A DNA stretch of 33,514 bases. Source: DATCSE01 sp036568605. Its GTDB lineage: Bacteria > Pseudomonadota > Gammaproteobacteria > Burkholderiales > Burkholderiaceae_C. Position numbers and translations under genes: made by a program. This document shows positions 1 to 7,854 of the stretch, piece by piece. Each line of letters starts with the position of its first letter. The stretch's first letter is position 1. The notes beneath the pieces are model-generated. The model was not told the DNA's origin, did no database searches, and saw only the letters and a program-made list of their open reading frames with translations. Location: assembly GCA_036568605.1 (NCBI GenBank), contig DATCSE010000040.1, positions 1 to 33,514 of the forward strand, written 5' to 3'.

Positions 1-1130
1 TCGACCACGGTGGCCTTGCCCGAGCGCCGTGCATAGGCCGCATCGGTGCCGCCGCCGGTCATCGGCGCGAGCGCGAGGTCGCGGTCGATCTCCTTGTAGA
101 TCGCCTGCCCCTTCTGCGCGAGCGCCAACCCCGGCGCCCCGGCGATGAACGACGGGCGGCCGACCACCAGCTTCACGGTCGTCGTGGTGTCCGGAATCAG
201 CTGGCTGCTCGCGACCTTTGCCTGCAGCGCGTCGCGCAGCTTGTTCTCGGCGCCGGGCACGGTGATGCGCACGTCGCCGTACGCGGTCGCAAGCTCGGGG
301 ATCTGGTTGCGCGCCTTGTTCGAGATCACGTTGGTCCAGTTCAGCGTGACGCCGGGGATGTCCTTCGCGAGGTCGCGGGTCTGCAGCATCTGGTGCGAGA
401 TCTCGAGGATCGCGTTGCGGCCCAGCTCGGGCGCGGCACCGGCGTGCGAGGCGCGGCCCTTGACCTCGAGCGTGACCGTCGCGATGCCGGCCGCGCCCAG
501 CAGCAGCGCCTCGCCCGGCGCGACCGTCTTCGCCGCGGTCGGCTCGAACGACAGCACCGTGTCGTGCTGATCGGCCAGTGCCGCGATGATCTCGCCGGAG
601 CCTACCGAGCCGACTTCCTCGTCGGGATTGATCAGCACGGTCAGCGTCGCATAGTCCTGCCAGCCCGCGTCGCGCAGGATCGCGAGTGCATGCAGGATCA
701 CCGCGAGCCCGCCTTTGTCGTCAGCGATGCCGGGGCCGTAGAGCTTGTTGCCGTCCTGCTTGTACGGCTGGGTCTGCAGGATGCCGCTCTGGTGGACCGT
801 GTCCATGTGGGCCTGCAGCATGATGTGGCGCTTGCCGGTGCCCTTCAGCGTCCCGATCACGATGTCGGCGCCCGCGCCGGCGGTGGCCTTGCGGCGTTCG
901 GTCTTGAAGCCCAGCGCCTTCAAGCGGTCGTCGAGCAGCGTGGCCATCTTCGCGAGACCGTCGACGTCGGCGCTGCCGGTTTCGATCAGCACCAGGCTCT
1001 TCAGCGTGTCGATGACGGCGGGCTGGGCCTTGGTGGCGGCGTCGAGCAGCTTGGTGTCGGGTGCAGCGCTGGCACCGGTGGCAGCCAGCGCGAGTGCCAG
1101 GGTCGCGGCAAACGCGCGCGGTGATGGCAT
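1..1130 (-). CDS. M20 family metallopeptidase, glutamate carboxypeptidase (CPG2) type, 3' end cut by window
   Basis: The first 376 residues are visible; the C-terminus lies beyond base 1. Residues 1-22 form a signal peptide ending near ASA, so the enzyme is exported. Family knowledge: M20 dizinc peptidases such as CPG2 remove C-terminal glutamate from peptides or folates. The zinc and catalytic residues read as H108 (AHMDTV), D137 (GPGIADDKGG), E171 and E172 (NPDEEVGS) and E196 (SFEPTAA). The ASHAGAAPELG and TGGGTDAAYA segments match CPG2 closely. The last ligand, a histidine near residue 385 in CPG2, is outside the window. The ATG at 1130 has GGAGA about 7 bases upstream. It is the third gene of a minus-strand run after the lipoprotein and protease genes, 107 bp behind the protease. 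The family is clear; the true substrate is not. Confidence 0.9.
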   Translation of the reverse strand, partial: MPSPRAFAATLALALAATGASAAPDTKLLDAATKAQPAVIDTLKSLVLIETGSADVDGLAKMATLLDDRLKALGFKTERRKATAGAGADIVIGTLKGTGKRHIMLQAHMDTVHQSGILQTQPYKQDGNKLYGPGIADDKGGLAVILHALAILRDAGWQDYATLTVLINPDEEVGSVGSGEIIAALADQHDTVLSFEPTAAKTVAPGEALLLGAAGIATVTLEVKGRASHAGAAPELGRNAILEISHQMLQTRDLAKDIPGVTLNWTNVISNKARNQIPELATAYGDVRITVPGAENKLRDALQAKVASSQLIPDTTTTVKLVVGRPSFIAGAPGLALAQKGQAIYKEIDRDLALAPMTGGGTDAAYARRSGKATVV

Positions 1131-1237
1131 GGCAAGGTCTCCGCAAAGTGGGGTGCGCGGAGCTTACCAAGCGCGCGGCGTCCGGCCTGGGACGCTCGCG
1201 CCGCGGGCCGCCCATGGCCCGAATCGTCGGGGAATCG

Positions 1238-1996
1238 TCAGGGATTCGACGCCGGCGCCACCGCCGCCGGCGACGCCGCATCGGACGCCGCGGTCCGTGC
1301 CGGCTGCGAAGCCCCTGCGGCGGCCTGCCGTGCTTCGGCGTGGCGCTGCGGCAGCTCGGTGATCCAGCCGGCAGGCAACGCGAAGTTCAGGTTCTGCGCG
1401 TTGCGTGCGGCGGCGATCATCGTCGTCAAACCGATCAGGTGGCCCTGGTCGTCGAACAGCCCGCCGCCGCTGGACCCCGGCGAGATCGGCGCCGAGGTCT
1501 GGATCATCGTCAGCCGGTCGGCGCTGTCCTTGCGCAGGCTCGACAGCAGGCCCGCGCTCAGCGTCAGCTCCAGGCCCTCGGGGCTGCCGAGCGCATAGAC
1601 GTTCTGACCGACCGCGAGCTTGGCGGTGTCGGCCAGCACCACGGCTGGCACATCGGTGCCGATCGAGGCCTTGACCTGGCACAGGTCACGCGCCGTGTCC
1701 CACATCTCGAGCGTGCCGGGCACGGTCTGCTTGTCGCGCGCGACGACGAAGCGGCTCGCCTTGCGCAGCACATGGCAGTTCGTCACCAGCCGCTCCGGTC
1801 CGACGACCACGGCGCTGCCCATCGATAGCGGCAGCCCCTCCTTGTCGTAGGTGCGGACGCGCCAGACGCTGGGCGCGACCTTCGCGAACACCTCGGCCGG
1901 CGTCAGCGCGTGCGCGTCGGGCGCAGCGAGCAGCACGAAGGCGCCCGCCAGCGCGAGGGCGCGAGACAGCGTGGAATGGCGGCGGCTCATCGTCAT
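1238..1996 (-). CDS. Exported trypsin-like serine protease (S1C/DegP-like) without PDZ domain
   Basis: The protein has 252 residues with a signal peptide (residues 1-30, ending DAHA) and a single chymotrypsin-fold domain. The catalytic triad reads H75 (TNCHV), D104 (TARDLCQV) and S176 in PGSSGGGLF. It stops after a short Ala/Pro/Ser-rich tail (about 222-252), so the PDZ domains of DegP/DegS are absent. This makes it a free periplasmic protease or a peptidase-like regulator. The start at 1996 is favoured by AGGAG 7-8 bases upstream; a second in-frame ATG at 1990 is possible. The gene lies 16 bp behind the lipoprotein gene, suggesting one transcript. Its substrate is unknown. Confidence 0.85.
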   Translation of the reverse strand: MTMSRRHSTLSRALALAGAFVLLAAPDAHALTPAEVFAKVAPSVWRVRTYDKEGLPLSMGSAVVVGPERLVTNCHVLRKASRFVVARDKQTVPGTLEMWDTARDLCQVKASIGTDVPAVVLADTAKLAVGQNVYALGSPEGLELTLSAGLLSSLRKDSADRLTMIQTSAPISPGSSGGGLFDDQGHLIGLTTMIAAARNAQNLNFALPAGWITELPQRHAEARQAAAGASQPARTAASDAASPAAVAPASNP

Positions 1997-2012
1997 GGCA
2001 TCGCTCCTGGTT

Positions 2013-2651
2013 TCAAGGGCCGGTCAACGCCTTCAGATCGTCCTCGGTCACCGTGGCGCCGGGCAGTTGCGCGCCGCTCGCCGCCGCGGCGGGCGGGCGT
2101 GCGGCAGCCGTGCCATTCGCCCCGCCCTGTGCGGCGAGCTGCGCAATCGACTTCGAACTCGCGAGCGGAACGCAGGCGTTGCCGGGCGTATCGCGGCGCA
2201 GCAGCGTCGCCTCAGGCTTCATCTTGTCGACGTCGCTCGCATCGAGGATCAGCCCCGCGCAACCGCCCGGCGTGCTGCGCGGCGTTACGACATACGAGCC
2301 GCCGGGCCGCGGCGAGAAAGACCAGCGCACGCGGCATTGGGTCTTGTCGGCCTTTGAGACGAAGATGTCGACCGTGCTGATGCCGGTGGCCGGGATCGTG
2401 ATCGCCGCCGGGTCGCGTTGCGGGCCGCCAGCCGCAGCGATGCGCATGCCCTTGCACTCGCTCGCGTTGTCGAACAGGAACACGCCATAGCGGTCGCCCG
2501 GGTCCATCGTGCCGCGCATCAGCAGCCGTGCGGTCGGACCGGTCTGCGGCGCGACGTACTTGGGGATGGGCTGCTGCGCCGCGCAGGCGGCCAGCAGCAG
2601 CGGCAGTCCGATGAATCCCGTCACGAAGCGCGGGATGCGTGGATCGGTCAT
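2013..2651 (-). CDS. Hypothetical lipoprotein, 212 residues
   Basis: I recognise no family. The N-terminus is a lipoprotein signal with the lipobox LAAC at residues 20-23, so the mature protein would begin at C23 and be membrane anchored. The middle has a beta-rich, glycine-containing composition with several cysteines (C67, and others near 107, 127 and 157) that could form disulfides. The tail from about 175 is an Ala/Gly-rich low-complexity linker ending in an acidic segment (TEDDLKAL). It is first in an apparent operon with the PDZ-less serine protease 16 bp downstream, so it may be a partner or anchor for that protease; this is inferred from spacing only. The ribosome binding site is weak (GGACC just before the ATG). 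Confidence 0.75.
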   Translation of the reverse strand: MTDPRIPRFVTGFIGLPLLLAACAAQQPIPKYVAPQTGPTARLLMRGTMDPGDRYGVFLFDNASECKGMRIAAAGGPQRDPAAITIPATGISTVDIFVSKADKTQCRVRWSFSPRPGGSYVVTPRSTPGGCAGLILDASDVDKMKPEATLLRRDTPGNACVPLASSKSIAQLAAQGGANGTAAARPPAAAASGAQLPGATVTEDDLKALTGP

Positions 2652-2695
2652 GAGGTCCGAAGTGGAAGGCTGGACGTACCATTATTCCTCTCGTG

Positions 2696-2738
2696 GCGCG
2701 AATGCGCGCGAGCGCAGACGCCCGCGCGACATTCGCGC
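2696..2738. repeat. Inverted repeat, 15-bp arms with one bulge
   Basis: The arms GCGCGAATG (2696-2704) and CATTCGCGC (2730-2738) pair perfectly. Inside them CGCGCG (2705-2710) pairs with CGCGCG (2723-2728) across a single bulged A, leaving a 12-base loop. It lies between the xerD stop and the start of the lipoprotein gene, both on the minus strand. No T-run follows on either side, so it is not a textbook intrinsic terminator. It could be a Rho-assisted terminator or an operator. Confidence 0.5.
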
Positions 2739-2801
2739 GCGCACGATCTCACGGCGGTCGACCGGTGCGCATGCGGCTCGCATGCCCGCGGCGCAGTTCG
2801 T

Positions 2802-3707
2802 TCAGCCGCGCGGGTGATGCGCGGCATGCAGTTGCTTCAGCCGTTCGCGCGCCACGTGCGTGTAGATCGTCGTCGTCGAGATGTCCGCGTGGCCCAGCAG
2901 CATCTGCACCGCGCGCAGGTCGGCGCCGTGGTTCAGCAGATGGGTCGCGAACGCATGCCGCAAGGTGTGCGGCGACAGCGGCACTTGCACATCGGCCGCG
3001 CGCGCATGCGCCTTCACGAGCTTCCAGAACATCTGCCGCGTCATCGGGCCGCCGCGCGCGGTGACGAACAGCGCATCGCTGACCTGGCCATCGAGGATCG
3101 CCGCGCGCGCGTTCGCGAGGTAGCGGCGCAGCCACTCGTGGGCCTCGTCGCCGAACGGCACGAGCCGCTCCTTCGCGCCCTTGCCGGTGACGCGCAGCGC
3201 GCTCTCGGTCAGGCTCAGGTGCACGCTCTTCAGGCCGACCAGCTCGCTGACGCGCAGCCCGCTCGCATACATCAGCTCGAGCATCGTGCGGTCGCGCAGA
3301 CCGAGCGGTGTCTCGACATCGGGCGCGCCGAGCAAGGCTTCGACCTGCGCTTCGCTCAGCGTCTTCGGCACGCGCAGCGGCTGGCGCGCAGCGAGCAGCT
3401 TCAGCGTCGGGTCGATCTCGGCGACGCGTTCGCGCAGCGCCCAGCGGAAGTAGCGCTTGAAGACGGTCAGTCGGCGGTTGCCGCTGCTCGCCTTGCTGCC
3501 GGCATGCCGAGCGACGCTGTAGGCGAGCAGGTCGGCCTCGCGCGTGCTGTCGAGCGCACGCTGGTGCGTGCGCGCGAGCCAGTCGCTGTAGAGCTCGAGG
3601 TCGCGCCGGTAGGCCGCGAGCGTGTTCGCGGCCAGGCCGTCTTCGATCCACAGCGCGTCGACGAAGCGATCGATCGAGGCCTGGCTGGCCGACCGGGCCT
3701 CTGCCAT
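2802..3707 (-). CDS. xerD: Site-specific tyrosine recombinase XerD
   Basis: This is a 301-residue tyrosine recombinase, the usual length for XerC/XerD. It has an N-terminal SAM-like DNA-binding domain (about 9-95) and a C-terminal catalytic domain. All six active-site residues are visible: R152, K176, H247, R250, H273 and the nucleophile Y282 in STTTIYTHV. XerD acts with XerC at dif to resolve chromosome dimers with FtsK. XerD rather than XerC is chosen from overall sequence style (LSPHTLRHAFATHLLNHGADLRAVQMLLGHADISTT). The start at 3707 opens at MAEARSASQ, the usual position; the reading frame stays open far upstream but that part is antisense-like and overlaps the receptor gene. It follows the Bug receptor gene by 8 bp, so it may be co-transcribed with it. 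Confidence 0.93.
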   Translation of the reverse strand: MAEARSASQASIDRFVDALWIEDGLAANTLAAYRRDLELYSDWLARTHQRALDSTREADLLAYSVARHAGSKASSGNRRLTVFKRYFRWALRERVAEIDPTLKLLAARQPLRVPKTLSEAQVEALLGAPDVETPLGLRDRTMLELMYASGLRVSELVGLKSVHLSLTESALRVTGKGAKERLVPFGDEAHEWLRRYLANARAAILDGQVSDALFVTARGGPMTRQMFWKLVKAHARAADVQVPLSPHTLRHAFATHLLNHGADLRAVQMLLGHADISTTTIYTHVARERLKQLHAAHHPRG

Positions 3708-3715
3708 CTGCGGTG

Positions 3716-4687
3716 TCAATCGAGCTTGAGCTTCTGCACCGTGACGACCTTCTTGTAGACCTCGTACTCGGCCGCGATCTGCTTCGCGAATTCTTCCGGC
3801 GTGTTGCCGACGATCAGCGAGCCGGTCTCCTCGATGCGCTTCTTCACCTGCGGATCGGCCAGCGCCGTCTTGACGGCGCCGTTGACCTTGTCGACCACGT
3901 CCTTGCCCAAGCCCTTGGGCCCGTAGAGGCCGTAGTACGCCATGCGGTTGACCGGCTCGAGGCCGACCTCCTTGAACGTCGGCACGTTGGGCAGCACCGC
4001 GAGCCGCTCGGGCGCGGCGACGACGATCGCGATCAATCGCCCGTCCTTGATGAACGGCAGCGCCGACGGCAGGTTGTCGAAGATCATCGGCACCTGGCCG
4101 CCGACCGTGTCGTTCAGCGCCGGGCCGGCGCCGCGGTACGGGATGTGCGTGACGAAGGTGCCCGACAGGCTCTTGAACAGCTCCATCTGCAGATGGCCGA
4201 TGCCGCCGGTGCCCGAGCTGCTGTAGCTGTACTTGCCCGGGCTCTTCTTCAGCTCGGCGAGGAAGCCCTTGTAGTCGCGTGCCGGGAAGCTCGGGTGCAC
4301 CGCGATCACGTTGGGCGTCGCGGCGACGTTCGTGATGGGCGTGAAGTCGGTCAGCGGGTTGTACGGGATCTTCGGATTGATCGCAGGGTTCGCGGCCGTG
4401 GTCGAGACCGTCGCCATGCCCAGCGAATAACCATCGGGCGCGGACCTCGCGGTCTCGGTCGCGCCCACCACGCCGCCGCCGCCGGCGCGGTTCTCGACGA
4501 CCACGGTCTGCCCGAGCGGCCCGCGCATGCCTTCGGCGATGACCCGCGCGACGATGTCGGTCGTGCCGCCCGGCGCGAACGGCACGACGAGCTTGACCGG
4601 CTTGTTCGGATAGGCCTGGGCCCGGGCGCCGCCACTGAACGCGGCGAGGGCCGCGAAGAAACCGGCGAGCGCGATTCTGCGTTGCAT
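3716..4687 (-). CDS. Bug/TctC-type periplasmic solute receptor
   Basis: This 323-residue protein has a signal peptide (1-24, cleavage after ARA or AQA) and the conserved start of Bug receptors (YPNKPVKLVVPFAPGGTTD, 26-44), then VVENRAGGGGVVGA and GTGGIGHLQMELF. Bug proteins bind small carboxylates or related organic acids and normally serve a TctAB tripartite transporter; many are orphans in Burkholderiales, and no tctA or tctB is seen here. The protein is complete to the end (EEFAKQIAAEYEVYKKVV). The ATG at 4687 is preceded by GGAG and by a tandem 11-bp repeat. xerD starts 8 bp after its stop, an odd pairing. The ligand cannot be read from the sequence. Confidence 0.92.
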   Translation of the reverse strand: MQRRIALAGFFAALAAFSGGARAQAYPNKPVKLVVPFAPGGTTDIVARVIAEGMRGPLGQTVVVENRAGGGGVVGATETARSAPDGYSLGMATVSTTAANPAINPKIPYNPLTDFTPITNVAATPNVIAVHPSFPARDYKGFLAELKKSPGKYSYSSSGTGGIGHLQMELFKSLSGTFVTHIPYRGAGPALNDTVGGQVPMIFDNLPSALPFIKDGRLIAIVVAAPERLAVLPNVPTFKEVGLEPVNRMAYYGLYGPKGLGKDVVDKVNGAVKTALADPQVKKRIEETGSLIVGNTPEEFAKQIAAEYEVYKKVVTVQKLKLD

Positions 4688-4688
4688 T

Positions 4689-4709
4689 CGTTGAATCTCC
4701 GTTGAATCT
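4689..4709. repeat. Direct repeat CGTTGAATCT, two copies, 11-bp period
   Basis: Two identical 10-base copies (4689-4698 and 4700-4709) lie just upstream of the Bug receptor start. On the minus strand they read AGATTCAACG, and the copy nearer the ATG begins directly after a GG, giving a GGAG-type ribosome binding site. It may simply be a duplicated ribosome-binding segment. Confidence 0.5.
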
Positions 4710-4819
4710 GCGAAGGGACGCCTGCGGTGCGCGCAGTGCGGCATACGGCGGGCTAGTGTAGGACCTGCTGCGCGGCCCACCATACGTAGTCCTGCTGAGC
4801 GCTGGCACACTCGCGCCCC

Positions 4820-5722
4820 ATGTCGAATGCGTTGTTGCTGCTGCCGGACTTCCTGCTGATCGTCGTCGGCTTCGTGCTGTGCCGCTACACCGCGCTGAAC
4901 CGCCCGGTGTGGGAAGCCGCCGAGCGGCTCGTCTACTACCTGCTGTTCCCGGTGCTGCTGTTCAACTCCATTGTCAAGAGCCCGCTGCAGCCGGGCCAGA
5001 CGCTGAGTCTGGCCGCCGCCGGCGTCGGCACCGTGGCTTGCGGCATCGCGCTCGCGATGGCGCTGAAGCGCTGGCCCGGCGTCGATGCGCGGCTGCACGC
5101 CTCGGGCGCGCAATGCGCGTTCCGCTTCAACTCGTACATCGGCCTGGCGCTGGCCGAACGGCTGGGCGGCCCGCAGGCGCTCGCGTGGATGGCGCTGCTG
5201 ATCGCGCTGTGCGTGCCGCTGTGCAATGTCGCGGCGGTCTGGCCGCTGGCGCGCCACGGCGGGCATTCGTACGGCCGCGAGCTGCTGCGCAATCCGCTGA
5301 TCATCAGCACCGTCGCCGGGCTGATCGGCAACCTCGTCGGGTTGAAGTTCCCCGAGGCGGTGAGCACGACGCTGCAGCGCATCGGCGTGGCCGCGTTGCC
5401 GCTCGGCCTGATGGCGGTCGGCGCGGGGCTGCGTTTCGGCGGGCTGAAGGCATCGCCGAAGCTGGCGACCGCGCTGATGGCGATACGCCATGCGCTGCTG
5501 CCGGCCATCGCGATCGCACTGACGGTGCTGCTCGCGCTGCGTGTCGAGCAGTCGATGATCGTCGTGCTGTTCGCGGCGCTGCCGACCGCGTCCAGCGCTT
5601 ACGTGCTGGCCGCGCGCATGGGCGGCGACGGCCCGTTCGTCGCCGGGCTCGTGACGGTCTCGACCTTGCTCGGGATGGTCAGCGTGCCGGTGTGGCTGGC
5701 GTTGTTGGCGAGTCTGACATGA
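4820..5722 (+). CDS. AEC-family (auxin efflux carrier-like) permease
   Basis: The protein has 300 residues and is hydrophobic throughout, with about eight to ten membrane segments. AEC hallmarks are the N-terminal LLFPVLLFNSIV (41-52), RNPLIISTVAGLIG (157-170) and, near the end, ALPTASSAYVLAARMGGD (253-270). Bacterial members carry small organic acids such as malate or malonate in or out of the cell; the substrate is not readable here. It is divergent from the Bug receptor gene with 132 bp between the starts. A CACACT hexamer ends 8 bases before the ATG and there is no clear Shine-Dalgarno, so the message may be leaderless. Its last 44 bases overlap the antisense end of a nucleoside hydrolase gene. 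Confidence 0.85.
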   Translation: MSNALLLLPDFLLIVVGFVLCRYTALNRPVWEAAERLVYYLLFPVLLFNSIVKSPLQPGQTLSLAAAGVGTVACGIALAMALKRWPGVDARLHASGAQCAFRFNSYIGLALAERLGGPQALAWMALLIALCVPLCNVAAVWPLARHGGHSYGRELLRNPLIISTVAGLIGNLVGLKFPEAVSTTLQRIGVAALPLGLMAVGAGLRFGGLKASPKLATALMAIRHALLPAIAIALTVLLALRVEQSMIVVLFAALPTASSAYVLAARMGGDGPFVAGLVTVSTLLGMVSVPVWLALLASLT

Positions 5723-6707
5723 GACGCCGCATCAGCAGGCCCAGCAGCCGCGGCTCGTCGGCGGCCAGGCAGACCTGCGCATTCGGCGCGCCGGCCGTCT
5801 CCTTCGTCATGCCGTCGGCCTCGACCTCGATGTGCAGCGGCGTCGTCGGACACAGGCTCGCGTCGATCGCATAGGCCACGGGCACGACGTCGAACAGCGT
5901 CGGCGTCGCGCTGGACCACGGCTGGTACGCATCCAGCCACTGGTGGTACAGCAGCGTCAGCGCATCGGTCAGCGGCGCGCCGCGTGCGAACAACGCGTTG
6001 CGCGCGGCCTCCTCGAGGCGGATCTGCGTCGAATCCAGCGGCATCATCACGAGGGGGACGCCGGAGCCGAACACGGCGCGCGCGGCGGCGATGTCCGAGA
6101 CGATGTTGTATTCCTTGTCCGGCGGCCGCGGTGCATGGAACGCCGACTTCGAATAGCCGCGCCGCACCGAGCCGCCCATCAACACGACGCGCTTGAGCTG
6201 CCGAAACGTCGCCGGATCGCGCTGGATCGCAGCGGCGAGGTTGGTCAGCGGCCCCAGTGCGAGCAGCGTGATCTCGCCCGGATGGCGGCGAATGTTGTCG
6301 AGCATGAAGTCGACCGACCGCGGTGCACCGGCGGCACCGCTGGCAGTGCGTCGTGCCCAGCGCGATTGCGTGAACGGCGTCTGCGACGTCGTCGCGATGC
6401 CCTCGGCCACCGGAATGTCGCGATGCCCCACCTCGGCGAGCCAACGCTGCACCAGCCGCACGCGCAGCGCCGTGTCGCCCCACGCGGTGCTGATGCCCAG
6501 CACCTCGAACTCCGGGCTCGCGAGCACCAGCGCGAGCGCGAACGCATCGTCGATGTCGTCGCCGATGTCGGTGTCGACGATCACGCGCTGGCGCGACATT
6601 GCCGCCGCCTGGGCTTGCACATCCGAGGCCGACGACATCATCGACGCGACCAGCAACACGCCGATCGCGAGACGCGACCCCATGTGCCGCACAAGGGCTC
6701 TCTTCAT
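5679..6707 (-). CDS. Exported nucleoside hydrolase (IU-NH family), copy 1
   Basis: This 342-residue enzyme has a signal peptide (about 1-34, MKRALVRH...VQAQA), unusual because most nucleoside hydrolases are cytosolic. The calcium and ribose-binding aspartates are in VDTDIGDDIDDAFAL (44-58), followed by LGPLTNLAAA (151-160), VVLMGGS (174-180), KEYNIVSDIAAA and a late D273 in LFDVVPVAYA, which should be the second calcium ligand. Family role: hydrolysis of the N-glycosidic bond of nucleosides to base and ribose. The ATG at 6707 overlaps the stop of the preceding nucleoside hydrolase by 4 bases (ATGA), so translation is coupled. It is last in the operon and its 3' end runs 44 bases into the convergent AEC gene. 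Base specificity is unknown. Confidence 0.88.
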   Translation of the reverse strand: MKRALVRHMGSRLAIGVLLVASMMSSASDVQAQAAAMSRQRVIVDTDIGDDIDDAFALALVLASPEFEVLGISTAWGDTALRVRLVQRWLAEVGHRDIPVAEGIATTSQTPFTQSRWARRTASGAAGAPRSVDFMLDNIRRHPGEITLLALGPLTNLAAAIQRDPATFRQLKRVVLMGGSVRRGYSKSAFHAPRPPDKEYNIVSDIAAARAVFGSGVPLVMMPLDSTQIRLEEAARNALFARGAPLTDALTLLYHQWLDAYQPWSSATPTLFDVVPVAYAIDASLCPTTPLHIEVEADGMTKETAGAPNAQVCLAADEPRLLGLLMRRLMSDSPTTPATPAR

Positions 6708-7843
6708 GGCTTTTGCGGCATCGGCCGCGGCGTGGACCGGTTGCCCAGGTCGATCAGCAAGCGCTCCAGGCCCTTGACGTCGACCTCGCGCACGACCAGA
6801 ACGGAGCGTTCGCCGAGGCCGGGCCCCTCGCCGGCCGGCCAGCTCAGCGTATTGCCGTACCCGGCGGTGAAGCTGGTGTCGACATCGACCGCGAGCTCGT
6901 CGGCGGTCGCGATCAGCGCCGGGTTCAGCCAGACCGCGGTCGCGATCTCGTCCCACATCGGGAAGCCGGTTTCGCTGAAGCGCTTCAGGCTGCGGGCCAG
7001 CAGCGTGTCGGTGCGCGTCATCGCATTCAGCAGCGCCGGCGTCAATTCGGTGGCGGTCGACGGGTCGGCCGGCACCATCACGATGCGCCGCCACGGCGCG
7101 CGCAGCACGATGCTGGCCGCCTCCGGATCCCACCGGAAGTTGAATTCGAGCCGCGGCGTGTTCAGGTACTCGCGACCGAACTGCTGCGCCGACAGCGACG
7201 CCAACTTGCGCTGCGGGTTCAGGCTGCCGCCCATGAAGACCAGTTCCTTCGCGTTCGCCGCGAACTGCGGATCGAGCCGCTGCGCGAGCGCGAGGTTGGT
7301 CAGCGGGCCGGTCGCGATGATCGTCACCTGCCCCGGGAACTGCCGCACCGTGCGGATCAGGAAATTCGCGGCGATCTCGTTCGCGGCACGCGTGGTCGGA
7401 TGGCCCTCGGGCAGGTCGGGCACGTGGTCGTGCGCGTGGTACAGCGGCTGGCTCTGCAGCGTGCCGTCGGGCCACTTGCGGTCCATCCACGCGCCCTTGT
7501 AGACGAGCTTGCCGTACAGCGCCTCCCAACGCCGCGTCGCCTGCTCGGTGTTGACCAGCGGAAAGATCGCCCCGGGCACGATCGGGATGTCAGTGCGGCC
7601 GACGATCTCGAGCATGCGCAGCGCATGGGCGACACCTTCGTCGCGCCAGACCGAACCGCTGACCAGCGTCAGGCCCAGCACCTCGACATCAGGCGCCTGG
7701 ATCGCGAGCAGCGCGCTGGAGCGCACGCCGGTGATGTCGTCGTCGACGATCACCTTGCGCGGCGCATCCGCGGCAACCGCCGCGTGTCCGGCCAAGATGC
7801 TGCTCGCGGCGAGCAGCAGCAGCGCGAGCCACCGTTGAATCAT
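6704..7843 (-). CDS. Exported nucleoside hydrolase-like protein, copy 2, altered metal motif
   Basis: This 379-residue protein has a signal peptide (1-25, ending AAVAA). Family features include LTLVSGSVW (58-66), IATGPLTNLALA (176-187), LVFMGGSLNPQ (201-211), RLEFNFRWDPEAA (231-243) and MWDEIATAVWLN (296-307). The N-terminal DxDxGxDDA motif is degenerate: it reads VDDDITGVRSSALL (33-46), so the first aspartates are kept but the paired DD that binds calcium and ribose appears as SS. It may bind a different sugar, or be a binding or scaffold partner of copy 1. It starts 11 bp after the alpha/beta hydrolase gene and ends inside the start codon of copy 1. An ordinary nucleoside hydrolase with shifted ligands is also possible. 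Confidence 0.82.
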   Translation of the reverse strand: MIQRWLALLLLAASSILAGHAAVAADAPRKVIVDDDITGVRSSALLAIQAPDVEVLGLTLVSGSVWRDEGVAHALRMLEIVGRTDIPIVPGAIFPLVNTEQATRRWEALYGKLVYKGAWMDRKWPDGTLQSQPLYHAHDHVPDLPEGHPTTRAANEIAANFLIRTVRQFPGQVTIIATGPLTNLALAQRLDPQFAANAKELVFMGGSLNPQRKLASLSAQQFGREYLNTPRLEFNFRWDPEAASIVLRAPWRRIVMVPADPSTATELTPALLNAMTRTDTLLARSLKRFSETGFPMWDEIATAVWLNPALIATADELAVDVDTSFTAGYGNTLSWPAGEGPGLGERSVLVVREVDVKGLERLLIDLGNRSTPRPMPQKP

Positions 7844-7854
7844 CGTCGCGCCGT

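Noticed and set aside
1190..1215. GGGCC-GGCCC hairpin between the protease and M20 genes as a terminator
   Set aside because: Short stem, no T-run, and frequent by chance at this base composition.
3708..4808. An extension of xerD upstream to about residue 367 more
   Set aside because: It overlaps the Bug receptor coding region in another frame and has no similarity to recombinases.
4801..4820. TGGCAC before the AEC permease as a sigma-54 promoter
   Set aside because: The -12 TTGC is missing (CGCC instead).
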